A stretch of 53,172 bases of DNA from Agrobacterium albertimagni AOL15 (GTDB taxonomy: Bacteria; Pseudomonadota; Alphaproteobacteria; Rhizobiales; Rhizobiaceae), in NCBI RefSeq assembly GCF_000300855.1, contig NZ_ALJF01000005.1, positions 1 to 53,172 of the forward strand. Reading direction: 5' to 3'. The notes below the pieces were generated by a model that was not told the origin of the DNA, did no database searches, and saw only the letters and a program-made list of their open reading frames with translations. Below are positions 1-9,017 of the stretch, piece by piece. How positions within the stretch are numbered: the first letter of the stretch is position 1; the number at the start of each line of letters is the position of its first letter. The position numbers were made by a program, and so were the translations under genes.

Positions 1-199
1 CAACTACGGATTCGCGCTCTCGGCGCAACCGGGCGAGTCGCAGAGGCGGCCAGCTACTAACACGAGCTCACAGCTCATCTAATGTATCGGCCTGCCCGCA
101 CCTTCGTGCTCCCGGTGCCTCTGTCCCGGATGCTCACAGCATACGCCGCAATTCTCAGAACTGCAGCAGGACATCACCACCGCTGGTCTTATACCGGTT

Positions 200-412
200 A
201 CAAATCCGATCGAGCGTCTCAACGGCGAGATCAAGCGACGCACAGAAGTCGTCGGCATCTTCCCCAACGACGATGCCATCGTCAGGCTCGTTGGGGCGCT
301 GCTGCTCGAGCAAAACGACGAGTGGGCCGTTCAGCGATCCCGCTACATGACACTTGAGACCATAGCAGCAATGAGCGATGATCCACTTATCAGCCTGCCA
401 GCCGCAAGCTGA
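200..412 (+). mobile_element. IS256-family transposase, C-terminal remnant
   Basis: Reading from the ACA codon at 200 to the TGA at 410-412 gives about 70 residues that begin TNPIERLNGEIKRRTEVVGI and end near SDDPLISLPAAS. This is the conserved C-terminus of mutator/IS256-type DDE transposases as found in rhizobial IS elements. The homology breaks abruptly just upstream of 200, where the KLHS-type residues that normally precede NPIERLN are absent, so at least 80% of the transposase is missing. Bases 1-199 contain no convincing coding region. The bases just after the stop may be residual IS 3' end, but no terminal repeat was identified. It is a scar of transposition, not an active element. Confidence 0.85.
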
Positions 413-518
413 TCAATTCCCGGCTTTGTCCGGAAGGCACGGCCAGCGCCGGAGCTACACCACGCAGTGGGACACGATCCGCCAAACTCAACGGTGCTAT
501 CTTTGTATCGCACCAGGG

Positions 519-2300
519 TCAGTGGTTTTGCCCTCTTTCCTTTAGCAATCTTGCTGCTTCGGGGCCTGGCAGCGCTTTGGAGTAAAGGTAGCCCTGACCG
601 AGTCTACATCCTCGCTCAAGCAGCAGCTTCTCCTGGCTCTCAAGTTCAATACCCTCTGCGACAACTTTGATCCCCGTACGCTGCGCAATGTGCAACAGGC
701 CTTCTATGATCGCGGTGCTGGCCTCGTTGGCGCCGAGGAGATCGACGAAACTTTTATCGATTTTGATGATATCAACCGGCACGGTCAACAGATGGGTGAG
801 GGAAGCGAAGCCTGTTCCAAAATCGTCTAACGCGATCTTGAAGCCGGCCTCTCGTAGTCTCTTGATCTGGCGTGCAATTCTACCGTTTCTGTCGCCAAGA
901 TAAACGGACTCGGTGATCTCAAGAATGATGTGACTGAGGGGAATGTTGGCCGAAGTGAAGGCCTCCTTTAGGTCTAGCAGGAAGTCATCGTCTGAAAGGT
1001 CGCTTGCCGAGACATTGACACCGACGTGCTGGAAGGGGACTGAGGAGGCGCGCCATGTGCCGATATCTTTGGCGATACATTGGATCATTTGCCGGGTGAG
1101 TTCGCCTGCTACGCGCGCGTCTTTCGTCGCCTCATGGAAGTTTCCAGCGGCCAGGATGGTGCCATCGTCAAGCCTGATACGGGCCAATGCCTCGGTTCCA
1201 ACCATTTGACGAGTATCAAGCCTGCAGATCGGTTGATACCAGGCTTCGACCCTTCGTTCAGCGAGCGCGTTGGATAACAACTGGATCGCTTGGTTGCGTT
1301 TGCCGATCGTAGTTACAACCTTCGGGTCGAAGGCGGTCCAGGTGCCGCGGGCAAACTCCTTGCCGTGGTAAAGAGCCTGATCCGCCTGTTGTAGAAGGTT
1401 CGTCTCCGAGCCGAGCTGAGCTTCGCTCGCCAGTCCTATCGTCACGCTGGGTACCATCTTGATCCCAGCGCATGTCAGTGTTTTGGTAGAGAAGTGACGG
1501 ATCCGTTCAGCAAGGTTGGCCACCTGTTCTGGCCGAAGTCCTTCAGCAACTACGGCAAACTCGTCGCCGCCGATGCGGAAAGCTTGTCCCTCCACGACGA
1601 TGTCCATGAGATGTTTGGCGGTTGCTGCTATCAAACTGTCGCCTACGAAGTGCCCAAATGTGTCATTGACTTGTTTCAGATTGTCGACGTCGATTAGCAG
1701 AATTGACCTTGGAGCCCTCGGGGCTGCTTCCACCATGCGCCGGAACGCTGTTCGATTGGGCAGGTTCGTAAGGCTGTCCGAGTATGCTAGGCGCTCCATC
1801 TCCGCGATCCGCTCTCTGTGCTCGAGGGCGATCAAACAGAGGGGCAGACAGCCCTCTACGATGCTTTGCTCTAGCGGTGTCGGCCCACGGCACTCGTTGA
1901 AATAAAGAGCGATCGTGCCGATCACCTTGCCCGCTCGCGAAAGGACTGGGCTTGAAAAGCATGCGCGCAGTCCGAGTGGCTCCACGAGATGAGCATAGTT
2001 ACGCCACCGCTCGGCATTTTGTAGGTCAATATCGGTCATCGCTTCGCCCGTGACCGCAGCTGCACCACACGATCCCTGCCAAGGCCCTATCGGTTGACCT
2101 GCAATGGCTTTGGCAAAAGAAGGGTCCAGGTTTGGGCCGGCGAAAGGCTGCAGGCGAGCTGCATTGTCGACCAAAAGAATTGTGGCTGTGGTCGATGGCA
2201 GCTGGGCCTCTATGAAGAGGCAAAGCGCCTCGACCGCTTTCGCAGGCTCCTGACCCTCGGCCAGCATTCTCAAAACGACGTTTTGCACCTCGACAAGCAT
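519..2300 (-). CDS. GAF-GGDEF-EAL cyclic-di-GMP signalling protein
   Basis: 593 residues. Residues 1-165 form a GAF-type sensory domain. Residues 170-325 form a diguanylate cyclase domain with an intact GGDEF at 244-248. Residues 345-590 form an EAL phosphodiesterase domain. The EAL residues usually needed for catalysis are all visible: EAL at 370-372, N429 in VNVSA, E461 in LEITES, DD at 492-493, K513, E549 and Q569. A canonical RxxD product-inhibition site is not seen just before GGDEF. There are no membrane segments, so the protein should be cytosolic and sense a small ligand through GAF. The start is the first ATG after an in-frame stop and has a purine-rich ribosome site (GGACGAGAAGAAGG). 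It has no operon partners and lies between two IS remnants. Synthesis or breakdown could dominate; the sequence does not tell. Confidence 0.93.
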   Translation of the reverse strand: MLVEVQNVVLRMLAEGQEPAKAVEALCLFIEAQLPSTTATILLVDNAARLQPFAGPNLDPSFAKAIAGQPIGPWQGSCGAAAVTGEAMTDIDLQNAERWRNYAHLVEPLGLRACFSSPVLSRAGKVIGTIALYFNECRGPTPLEQSIVEGCLPLCLIALEHRERIAEMERLAYSDSLTNLPNRTAFRRMVEAAPRAPRSILLIDVDNLKQVNDTFGHFVGDSLIAATAKHLMDIVVEGQAFRIGGDEFAVVAEGLRPEQVANLAERIRHFSTKTLTCAGIKMVPSVTIGLASEAQLGSETNLLQQADQALYHGKEFARGTWTAFDPKVVTTIGKRNQAIQLLSNALAERRVEAWYQPICRLDTRQMVGTEALARIRLDDGTILAAGNFHEATKDARVAGELTRQMIQCIAKDIGTWRASSVPFQHVGVNVSASDLSDDDFLLDLKEAFTSANIPLSHIILEITESVYLGDRNGRIARQIKRLREAGFKIALDDFGTGFASLTHLLTVPVDIIKIDKSFVDLLGANEASTAIIEGLLHIAQRTGIKVVAEGIELESQEKLLLERGCRLGQGYLYSKALPGPEAARLLKERGQNH

Positions 2301-2469
2301 GCTTGCGCCTTCTTCTCGTCCCTCGCCGACATCGCCTTATGCCATCGTGCTCAGAGGTTCAAATGTGCATCTTGAAGGGGCTGCGTCTAACAAATTTTAA
2401 TGAAGACGAACATTCAAAGGCATCTATCATTATTGGTAAACAAGGCATGTAGGTCGAATTGCAGTTGCT

Positions 2470-2641
2470 CTGATCCCCAAAAACTGGACCAGTTCACAAC
2501 TGGAAACCGCTGTGTTTTTCTGGCTGGGAGAAGCAGAGGAAGAATGAAGGCATTGCAGTCTCAGGTTGTCCAAAAGGCGTTCATTTTGAAGCAGCGCTTC
2601 GACGGCGTGCCTGCGGCCGAGATCTGATGGAAAGCGGGATC
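2470..2641 (+). mobile_element. IS3-family insertion sequence remnant (start of orfA)
   Basis: An ATG at 2544 opens a frame reading MKALQSQ..QKAFILKQRFDGVPAAEI, then a TGA at 2625, then WKAG. This matches the start of IS3-family (IS407-like) OrfA transposases, which read QKAFILKQ-x-DGVP-x-AEICRKAGIS. The TGA replaces the expected Cys codon (TGC), and homology stops after KAG, so the element is both mutated and truncated. The bases around 2470-2500 (gatccccaaaaactggacc) resemble the outer end of such elements. Only the first tenth of the IS is left. Confidence 0.75.
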
Positions 2642-2659
2642 GGTAAGGAAAGAGCAGCG

Positions 2660-3092
2660 TGGCAAGGCCCGATCGATCTCGAATAGGGATCCCGGCGCCG
2701 GAAAGATGCTCTCGCGCGCTGCCCGGCGCGTCAGATCGATGTCGTTGCGCCTTCAGATAGTTCGAGCGAGAAATAATGGCCGTCGAAGTCCTTAAATGAA
2801 GGCTGAAAGTCAAGCTTCCGTGGCGCGCGAGCTGCGAACAATCACGCATCCCTTACCTGGTCGTGGTGTTGCAGCGAATGGTTGGGAGCCTGGGCGAGAC
2901 AGTCGTGATTGGGCCCAACAGTGCGGGCGAATGCGGGCTTCGCTGCCCTGGTGCAGCCGTCCTTGGCTGGAGGGCCGAGGCGATTTGGTCGGCATGTTTA
3001 GTACGAGGATTGGTTTTCGACGCGCTATTGCCGCCGCCCGCACAGGCATCTCGCAACTGTCAGCTGATGGGCGATGGTCGCGTTCGATGCCA
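2660..3092. other. Intergenic stretch, no gene assigned
   Basis: Open frames exist on both strands, but none has a recognisable family motif, a good ribosome site or plausible composition. It follows an IS3 scar and probably holds decayed sequence. No terminator with a T-tract was seen downstream of the phosphatase gene that ends at 3093. Confidence 0.5.
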
Positions 3093-3692
3093 TCAGTCCG
3101 GCGCATCGAGAATGGGTGAGAAGACCGTCGCGTTGAAGACTTCCAGCCGGGCCTTCTTGGTCGGAAACGCTATGATCGACAGGCTTGCCGGACCCACCGG
3201 GATGATCCGGGCCGGGGCAAGGCCAAGAGCAACATCAAGAGCTGCGCGGATGACGCCGCCGTGGCAAACCATGAGCACGGTTTCCGCCGGATCGGCCAGA
3301 GCCAGATTGATCGCTGAGCGAATTCTTGCCCTGAAGTCGCTCCAGATCTCACCGTTTTCAGGCGCAAAGGTGCCAGCCCTCCAGCGGGCATAGGCCTCGG
3401 GCTGGGCGGCGATCAAGTCTGCGATTTCGACGCCCGTCCAGTCACCAACATTATGCTCGCGAAGCAGCGGCTCCCTGGTTGCATCCGGATAACCGAGCAG
3501 GCTTGCCGTGTTAGCCGCGCGCTTCAGGTCGGATGTCAGAACCAGGCCCGGGCGGAAGGTAGCGATCATGGGGCCAAGCGCCCGCGCCTGGTGTCTGCCG
3601 CGTTCCGAGAGGTCGATATCGGCCTGTCCCTGCAGGCGGCGGATGGCGTTCCATTCACTCTCGCCATGACGCACGAGGAGGATACGTTTCAT
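3093..3692 (-). CDS. Histidine phosphatase (phosphoglycerate-mutase-like family)
   Basis: 199 residues. The N-terminus MKRILLVRHGESEWN carries the RHGE phosphohistidine motif, and the second catalytic His is in VCHGG around residue 155, so the histidine-phosphatase core is complete. Such enzymes dephosphorylate small phosphate esters through a phospho-His; family members include alpha-ribazole phosphatase and broad phosphatases, and the substrate here cannot be read. The ATG at 3692 overlaps the TGA of the preceding ABC ATPase as ATGA, so the two are translationally coupled. It is the last gene of the RpiR-ABC operon, which suggests it acts on the imported compound. The frame continues far upstream inside the ATPase gene, but the overlap and the family N-terminus fix this start. 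Confidence 0.93.
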   Translation of the reverse strand: MKRILLVRHGESEWNAIRRLQGQADIDLSERGRHQARALGPMIATFRPGLVLTSDLKRAANTASLLGYPDATREPLLREHNVGDWTGVEIADLIAAQPEAYARWRAGTFAPENGEIWSDFRARIRSAINLALADPAETVLMVCHGGVIRAALDVALGLAPARIIPVGPASLSIIAFPTKKARLEVFNATVFSPILDAPD

Positions 3693-4768
3693 GAAAGGCG
3701 TGTTCCTTGTGTGTCGAAGATTGCCGCTGGTGCGCCGGGTAGCCGGAAGCGGAGTTTTTCTGCTGAACGGACGGCGCGATTTGTGACGGTCGTGATCCGG
3801 ATGCCGTCTATGAGGCCGCTGACGAGATAGCGTCCGGCCATCGGCACGATTTCGGCGAGTTCCACCTCGATGACATGAGGACCACTTTCGCTGACGACTT
3901 CGATCTGGTCGGCGCGGACCATGGCATGGCCTGTCGCATTGAGGAGGGAGGGATCCGCAACCCTGCCGAACCACCTGCCTCCTGTGATCGGAATGAGGTT
4001 TGCGGCCGGCGTGCCGACAAAACCGGCGACGAAAGCCGAGGCCGGTTCGGCAAGCAGCGTGTCTGGTGCGTCGAATTGTTCGACAATGCCATTGTTCATG
4101 ACAGCCACATGCGTGGCCATGGTCATCGCTTCGACCTGATCATGGGTGACGTAGACGGCCGTGGCGCCTGTCGCGGCATGCAGCTTCAGCAGTTCGAAAC
4201 GCATTTCCACACGCAGCGTGGCGTCGAGGTTTGAAAGAGGTTCATCGAACAGCATGATTCTCGGACGTGGTGCAATCATTCTTGCGAGTGCGACGCGCTG
4301 CTGTTGGCCGCCGGAGATTTCGCCCGGATATCTGTCGGCGAGCGCTGATATGCCGAGCATCTGCATGGCATCGGCGCGGCGGATGCGCCGTTCTTCAGCC
4401 GGGAGCTTGGCCACTTTCAGGGGCCATTCGATGTTGCCGGCAACCGTCATATGCGGCCAGAGCGCATAAGACTGGAAGACCAGGCCGGCATTGCGATCTG
4501 CTGGCGGCAGGGTGAAGCCGGCATTGCCGTCAGCGACCAATGTGTCGTTGAACAGGATCCTGCCGGATGTCGGCTGGTCAAGGCCGGCCAGCATGCGTAG
4601 CATCGTGCTTTTGCCGCAGCCCGACGGACCGAGCAATACGAGAAATGAGCCCTCAGGCACCGAGAAGCTGACATTTGAGACAGCATCATGGCCGGCAAAG
4701 GACTTCGTGACGTGGTCGAGTGAAATCACGGGTGGGGCCTCAAGCGAAGTCTTGGCGGCGGCGGCCAC
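3689..4768 (-). CDS. ABC transporter ATPase, ferric/phosphonate-type importer
   Basis: 359 residues with a full nucleotide-binding domain: Walker [10 protein letters not shown]-loop, signature [12 protein letters not shown], Walker B IMLFDEP and the switch His in VTHD. A C-terminal TOBE-like regulatory domain occupies roughly residues 240-359. This size and layout are those of FbpC/PotA/UgpC-like ATPases of group-1 importers. The start given is GTG at 4768, overlapping the permease end by 29 bases; an alternative GTG at 4729 would drop 13 Ala-rich residues. The stop overlaps the phosphatase ATG. It energises the double permease encoded just upstream. Confidence 0.93.
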   Translation of the reverse strand: MAAAAKTSLEAPPVISLDHVTKSFAGHDAVSNVSFSVPEGSFLVLLGPSGCGKSTMLRMLAGLDQPTSGRILFNDTLVADGNAGFTLPPADRNAGLVFQSYALWPHMTVAGNIEWPLKVAKLPAEERRIRRADAMQMLGISALADRYPGEISGGQQQRVALARMIAPRPRIMLFDEPLSNLDATLRVEMRFELLKLHAATGATAVYVTHDQVEAMTMATHVAVMNNGIVEQFDAPDTLLAEPASAFVAGFVGTPAANLIPITGGRWFGRVADPSLLNATGHAMVRADQIEVVSESGPHVIEVELAEIVPMAGRYLVSGLIDGIRITTVTNRAVRSAEKLRFRLPGAPAAIFDTQGTRLS

Positions 4769-6479
4769 GCAGAAGCGTGGCGGCGCCGGTGGCCAGCATG
4801 GAAATGATCAGGATGACGAGGGTGACCGCATTGGCGAACTGGTGGAAGCCGTCCGAGGCATAGCTGTAGGAAAGGACAGCCAGCAGCGGTGAGGTCGGCG
4901 TGTAAAGCAGAATGGTGATCGCCAGATCGCCGATGACATTGACGAAGGATATCAGCAATCCGGCGGCGAGCCCGCGTGCCGCAAGCGGTATCGTGATGGC
5001 ACCGAGCCGGCGGAAGAAGCCGGCGCCTGTCATGCGGGCTGCCTCGTCGATATCGCCGGAGATCTGCGTGACCGTGGCGCGGCCAGTCTGCACGGCAAAG
5101 GGCAGCATGGCAGCAGTCAGCGCCAGACCGAGCAACAGTTTGGTGCCGTAGAGAGCTGGAAGCGGACCTATCGGTGCACCATAGAGAGCGATATAGGCGG
5201 CGGCGAAGGCGATGCCAGGCAGCAGCATTGGCAGAAAGCTGAGTTGCGAGACAAGACTGCTCAGCACGGGCGTGCTCTGCCGTGTCAAGGCCACGGCGAT
5301 GAGGATGCCGATGATATTGGCAGCCAGCGCTACCGAGGCGCCGAGCATGAGGGTCGTAGTCAGCGCGGAGATCAACTGCGGATTATGAAAGATCCCCGGT
5401 TGACCGCGCGCAAAGGCCGGACTGCTTTCTCCGGTCCAGTAATGCAGTGTCCAGTCGGAGAACAATGACAAGGACGACGGGGCGAGGCTTGCGGCGGCGA
5501 GCAACAAGATCGGCAGGACGGTCGTCATGATGCAGACCGTCCAGGCGATCACGGCCAATGGCAGTCTGGAGCGGCCAAGCGCGAAGCGGCGTGGACGGGC
5601 ACCCTTTCCACTGATCGTCGCGAAGCTGCGACGGCCTGACAGCAGACGATTGCCGATGCCGAGGAAGATTGCGGAAATGCCGATCAAGAGGATGGCCAGC
5701 ACATAGCCGCGCTCGGTCTGACCGATTTCGATCATGCCGAACAACCTGGTGGAGAGTGTCTGCATGCGCACCGGCAGGCCGAGAAGGGCAGGGGCGGCAA
5801 AGTTCGACACCGCGCCTGCAAATGCCAGTGAACCACCGGCGATGATTGCCGGCGTGACGATCGGCAGCACAATGCCGAACAGAATGCGCTTGCGCGAGGC
5901 GCCGGTCATCTGGGCTGCTTCGACCAGATCGCCGTTGACCGTGGAAAGTGCTGCGGCAATCACTGTGAAAGCCAGGGCATAGTAATGGGCTATGAGCACG
6001 ATGATGGTCGGGGTCATGCCCCAGGACAGCCAGTCCGGCACGCTGAGACCAAAGCCCTCAAGCAGGCCGCCGCCACCACCGACGCGACCATTGCGAAAGA
6101 CGCTGCCCCAGGCGAGTGCGGTGGCAAAGCTCGGGATCATGAATGGCAGCGTTGCGAGGAACGCAATCGCAGGGCGACCCGGAATGTCCGTCATCACCAC
6201 CAACCAGGCGAGCAAGCCACCGAGCAGCACGCAACCGATGCCGACGCTGAGGCCGATTATCATCGTGTTGATCGTCGGCCGCCAGAACAGGTTCTGGGAC
6301 AGTCGGCTGGCCAGCACATCGACCCAGGCGTTGGCACCGGATCCGGATCGCGGGCTTAGGGTCTCGACGAAAATGGTGAACAGAGGGGCGACAACCAGAA
6401 CGACGAGAAGCAGGGCCATGGCGATGGTCAGGCCGTGGCGCGACAGGTTCTGGTAGTGGCGGCGCAAGGTCATTGTCAT
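4740..6479 (-). CDS. ABC importer permease, fused double-domain (FbpB/ThiP type)
   Basis: 579 residues with about twelve hydrophobic segments in two homologous halves. Each half carries an EAA-type loop that contacts the ATPase: EAAQMTGASRKRILFG-like in the first half and EAARMTGAGFFRRLG-like in the second. Such tandem permeases serve ferric iron, thiamine, 2-aminoethylphosphonate and related importers. A Gly run (GRVGGGGG) near residue 135 lies in an extramembrane loop. It follows the binding-protein gene after a 54-base gap that holds a perfect stem-loop, and its end overlaps the ATPase start. The substrate is not deducible from the sequence. Confidence 0.93.
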   Translation of the reverse strand: MTMTLRRHYQNLSRHGLTIAMALLLVVLVVAPLFTIFVETLSPRSGSGANAWVDVLASRLSQNLFWRPTINTMIIGLSVGIGCVLLGGLLAWLVVMTDIPGRPAIAFLATLPFMIPSFATALAWGSVFRNGRVGGGGGLLEGFGLSVPDWLSWGMTPTIIVLIAHYYALAFTVIAAALSTVNGDLVEAAQMTGASRKRILFGIVLPIVTPAIIAGGSLAFAGAVSNFAAPALLGLPVRMQTLSTRLFGMIEIGQTERGYVLAILLIGISAIFLGIGNRLLSGRRSFATISGKGARPRRFALGRSRLPLAVIAWTVCIMTTVLPILLLAAASLAPSSLSLFSDWTLHYWTGESSPAFARGQPGIFHNPQLISALTTTLMLGASVALAANIIGILIAVALTRQSTPVLSSLVSQLSFLPMLLPGIAFAAAYIALYGAPIGPLPALYGTKLLLGLALTAAMLPFAVQTGRATVTQISGDIDEAARMTGAGFFRRLGAITIPLAARGLAAGLLISFVNVIGDLAITILLYTPTSPLLAVLSYSYASDGFHQFANAVTLVILIISMLATGAATLLRGRRRQDFA

Positions 6480-6491
6480 TCCGGTGCTCCG

Positions 6492-6522
6492 GAGAGACGG
6501 GCGACCGCGCCGCCCGTCTCTC
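6492..6522 (-). promoter_or_regulatory. Intercistronic stem-loop between binding protein and permease
   Basis: A perfect 12-bp inverted repeat (GAGAGACGGGCG at 6492-6503, CGCCCGTCTCTC at 6511-6522) has a 7-base loop. No T-run follows on the transcribed strand, so it is unlikely to be a full terminator. Its place directly after the binding-protein stop is typical of structures that block 3' exonucleases or partly attenuate, giving more binding protein than permease. Confidence 0.75.
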
Positions 6523-6533
6523 GTTCGTCTGTG

Positions 6534-7646
6534 TTATTGTAGAGCAAGAATGAAATCGGCCACTTCGGCCCGGATTTTCGCCGTCTCCGTCGGCGAGATC
6601 TGCCATCCCGTGAAGTCCGAAAGCGGGATTGCGTCCTTGTGTGGCGTAATGTCGGAGCGCGTGGGCCAGTCGCCGGCAACATAGAATGGCTTGAAGCCCT
6701 CTCCACCGGTTTCACTGTCGTCTCCCATCATGAAGTCGACAGCCAGGCGTGCAGCAGCCGGGCTTGCAGGCTTCGGGTTGATCGCGAGAAGGGCGGGGAA
6801 GACGATGCCGTTCGAAGGCGCGACATCGTTGGCGACCTGCAGTGCCCAGCCTTCGTCTTCGTTGTCTCGACGGTCGGAGTAGCTCGTGAAGCCGATCGGG
6901 GGTGTCTGCTGGCCCTTTGCGCCAATCGCCTTGTTGACGTCATCCGTGGAGCTCACCAGCACCAGATCATTTGCAAACAGGTCGGCAATGAACTGCTGGC
7001 CAGCATTCTCGTTTTCGTCAGAAAGTGTGATCGGCTTGCCGAAACTTGCTTCATAGGCACTCGCCATCTCGTCGGCTCTCAGCACGATCTCGGTCATCAG
7101 GTCGAGATAGTCGCCGCGCTGCAGTGGATCCACCATGATCACGCGGCCTTTCCACTCGGGCTTGGTCAGATCCCAGAGGTTCTTGACCGGGGAGCCATCC
7201 GGATGGGTTTCCTCGTTATACATCAGTACTTTCGTGGAGAGCCGCTGAGCGAGCAAGGGCGTTTTGAACTGCTCGGCCACGACAGCTGCTACGCGTGGCG
7301 GCACGTAAGGTACCAGGAGGTTGTTTGCCACCAGTTCGGTCAGCACGACCGGCGCGTCGGAAATGTAGATCACGTCAGCGCCGGGAAGCCCGGCCTGTGC
7401 CTCGCTCTTGATGCGGGCGATCTGCTCGGTTGACGACATGTCGAAGGTGATCATGTCGATGCCGGGATAGGCGGCCTCGAAAGCTTGCTCGACCCGGCCA
7501 ATGCGACTGGTGAAAGCGTAGACGGTGACTTTGCCTTCATGCTTTGCCTGCGGCAGCAATTCGGTGGCTGACTGCGTATCGAGGTCTTGGGCATGGGTCG
7601 ATGTTGCCAGCGCGAGCGCGCAAAGCGGGGCAAGAATTCTGAACAT
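6534..7646 (-). CDS. ABC importer periplasmic substrate-binding protein (ferric/phosphonate type)
   Basis: 370 residues. A signal peptide (MFRILAPLCALALATSTHAQ) should be cleaved near residue 20. The mature part reads like group-1 ferric/aminoethylphosphonate binding proteins: VTVYAFTSRIGRVEQAFEAAYPGI near the start, then GADVIYISD and the NLWDLTKPEWKGRV motif. No clear iron-ligand Tyr pair can be called, so the substrate stays open; an organophosphate would suit the phosphatase at the operon end (inference). It is the first structural gene after rpiR, 68 bases downstream of that stop, and a palindrome in that gap could control it. Confidence 0.92.
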   Translation of the reverse strand: MFRILAPLCALALATSTHAQDLDTQSATELLPQAKHEGKVTVYAFTSRIGRVEQAFEAAYPGIDMITFDMSSTEQIARIKSEAQAGLPGADVIYISDAPVVLTELVANNLLVPYVPPRVAAVVAEQFKTPLLAQRLSTKVLMYNEETHPDGSPVKNLWDLTKPEWKGRVIMVDPLQRGDYLDLMTEIVLRADEMASAYEASFGKPITLSDENENAGQQFIADLFANDLVLVSSTDDVNKAIGAKGQQTPPIGFTSYSDRRDNEDEGWALQVANDVAPSNGIVFPALLAINPKPASPAAARLAVDFMMGDDSETGGEGFKPFYVAGDWPTRSDITPHKDAIPLSDFTGWQISPTETAKIRAEVADFILALQ

Positions 7647-7707
7647 GGACGTCTCCTCTCGTGAGTACCATAGTTCGTGTAGAGTATTCTTGCTACATTT
7701 TTATGAC

Positions 7708-7725
7708 ATGCAAGTTATCTTGCAT
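7708..7725. promoter_or_regulatory. Palindrome, candidate RpiR operator
   Basis: ATGCAAG-TTAT-CTTGCAT is a perfect 7+7 inverted repeat with a 4-base spacer. It overlaps the rpiR stop codon (7715-7717) and lies about 60 bases before the binding-protein ATG. It is AT-rich with no T-tract, so operator is likelier than terminator. A weaker repeat (TGTAG...CTACA) lies next to it at about 7678-7697. Confidence 0.55.
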
Positions 7726-8584
7726 AACCCTTCTCGAATCTCGAAATGAGGTCTCCCAGGCGATCGAGTTTCGACAAGGCATCTCCACCTCGTCGCGCCG
7801 CAAGGGCAAGGTTGATCGCATTGCAAATCGTCATCGGCACGGTAAGCGTCTGAAAGCTGTCGGGCATGCCAGCCCGCGGGGCGGAAAGCAGTACCTGTGG
7901 GCGCGGGGTCAGCGATGCACCCACCGTGCCCGCAATGACCACGGTCGATGCTCCCACTTCGGTCGCAACATCCATAAGACGGGCGTAGTCGGGGGGCTGT
8001 CGACGGAATGCGAACAACAAGAGAGCGTCGTCGCCAGACAGCGTCAGCATCTGTTCGGCAAGGTCGCGCCGGGTGCCGGTGAGGGGATGGCTGTCTATGC
8101 CGAGCCGCCGCAGCCGCCGTTCCATCAACACAGCCAGTGCCTCGGCATTGCCATGGCCGTGAATGAAGACCCGGCGGCGATCGAGTTTCTCGGTAGCTTC
8201 CAGAATTTTGGCGTCGGTGACGTGGTCGGTCATGGCCTTGAGCGCTGCCAATTCGCTTTCGACGAGCAGCGGCAGAAAGCCATGGGTCCTGGCATCATTC
8301 AGCGTGGCGGAAATGCGCTCCGCCGGATCCGCCACCTTGAGGAATTCGCGGCGCAATTCGTCGCGAAACTGCGAATAGGAGGAGAATCCAAGCTTGCGTG
8401 CGAGGCGAGACGTTGTCGCCTCATGCACACCGAGCCTGGCTGCAAATTCGCTCGATGTCCCGATTGCAACCGCGTGAGGGGCTTTGAGTAATTCGGATAT
8501 CAGCCGCTGTTCCGTGGCGGTCAGGTTTTCGGCGACAGCCTGTACGCGATCAATCAGTGTTGTTTGGACTTTACTGTCTGACAT
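7715..8584 (-). CDS. RpiR-family transcriptional regulator
   Basis: 289 residues. An N-terminal helix-turn-helix domain of the RpiR type (about 1-80) includes the stretch FAARLGVHEATTSRLARKLG. A SIS sugar-isomerase fold follows at about 125-255, with VFIHGHGNAEALA at its phosphosugar-binding start. RpiR proteins generally sense phosphorylated sugars or similar phosphometabolites through SIS. It is the first gene of the unit that continues into the ABC importer and phosphatase, so it most likely controls them. A phosphometabolite-sensing regulator and a phosphatase in one operon fit uptake of a phosphorylated compound (inference). Confidence 0.92.
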   Translation of the reverse strand: MSDSKVQTTLIDRVQAVAENLTATEQRLISELLKAPHAVAIGTSSEFAARLGVHEATTSRLARKLGFSSYSQFRDELRREFLKVADPAERISATLNDARTHGFLPLLVESELAALKAMTDHVTDAKILEATEKLDRRRVFIHGHGNAEALAVLMERRLRRLGIDSHPLTGTRRDLAEQMLTLSGDDALLLFAFRRQPPDYARLMDVATEVGASTVVIAGTVGASLTPRPQVLLSAPRAGMPDSFQTLTVPMTICNAINLALAARRGGDALSKLDRLGDLISRFEKGYAR

Positions 8585-9017
8585 GGCCTGCCCGCATCCG
8601 AGGTTGACGTCGTACCGGACTAACCGGTCGTCTTGGGAAAACGTGAATGAAGAGCATTTACGAGGAAATGCACGACAGATCTACAGAGGGCGCCATGGGA
8701 AGATAATGGCCATCTGCATTGAAGCGTGACCAGGCGAGTGTGACACCTGCGCACGGAGCTGTGCATTCTCCCGCCAACGAGCCGAGAAAGGTCGTTATCA
8801 CCCGCTCCGCCAAGCAGACCGCATGGAAGCCGGGAGGAAGCACCGTGCAGGACGCCTTGCACTTCAGCCACGAGTGACTCCAGATGGTCGGCGGAAGCTT
8901 TAGCCGATGACGTGCTGTTTTGATGGCTAAACCACAATTGAGGGCGGGACGACGCGGGCCCCAAACACTACGCGGCATATTATCCCCGACGGACTCGACA
9001 CGATCCCATCATAGGCG
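8585..9017. other. Intergenic region, no gene assigned
   Basis: This 430-base gap separates rpiR from the nrd promoter. Several minus-strand open frames cross it but carry no family motif or ribosome site. The rpiR promoter should lie at its left edge, but no clear -35/-10 pair was identified. Confidence 0.5.

Noticed and set aside
2863..3393. Plus-strand frame overlapping the end of the phosphatase gene
   Set aside because: No family motif, no ribosome site, and it runs opposite a well-supported gene.
3689..7646. Assigning the first importer to ferric iron
   Set aside because: The family also carries phosphonates and organophosphates, no iron-ligand Tyr pair could be called, and the RpiR and phosphatase neighbours point away from iron.
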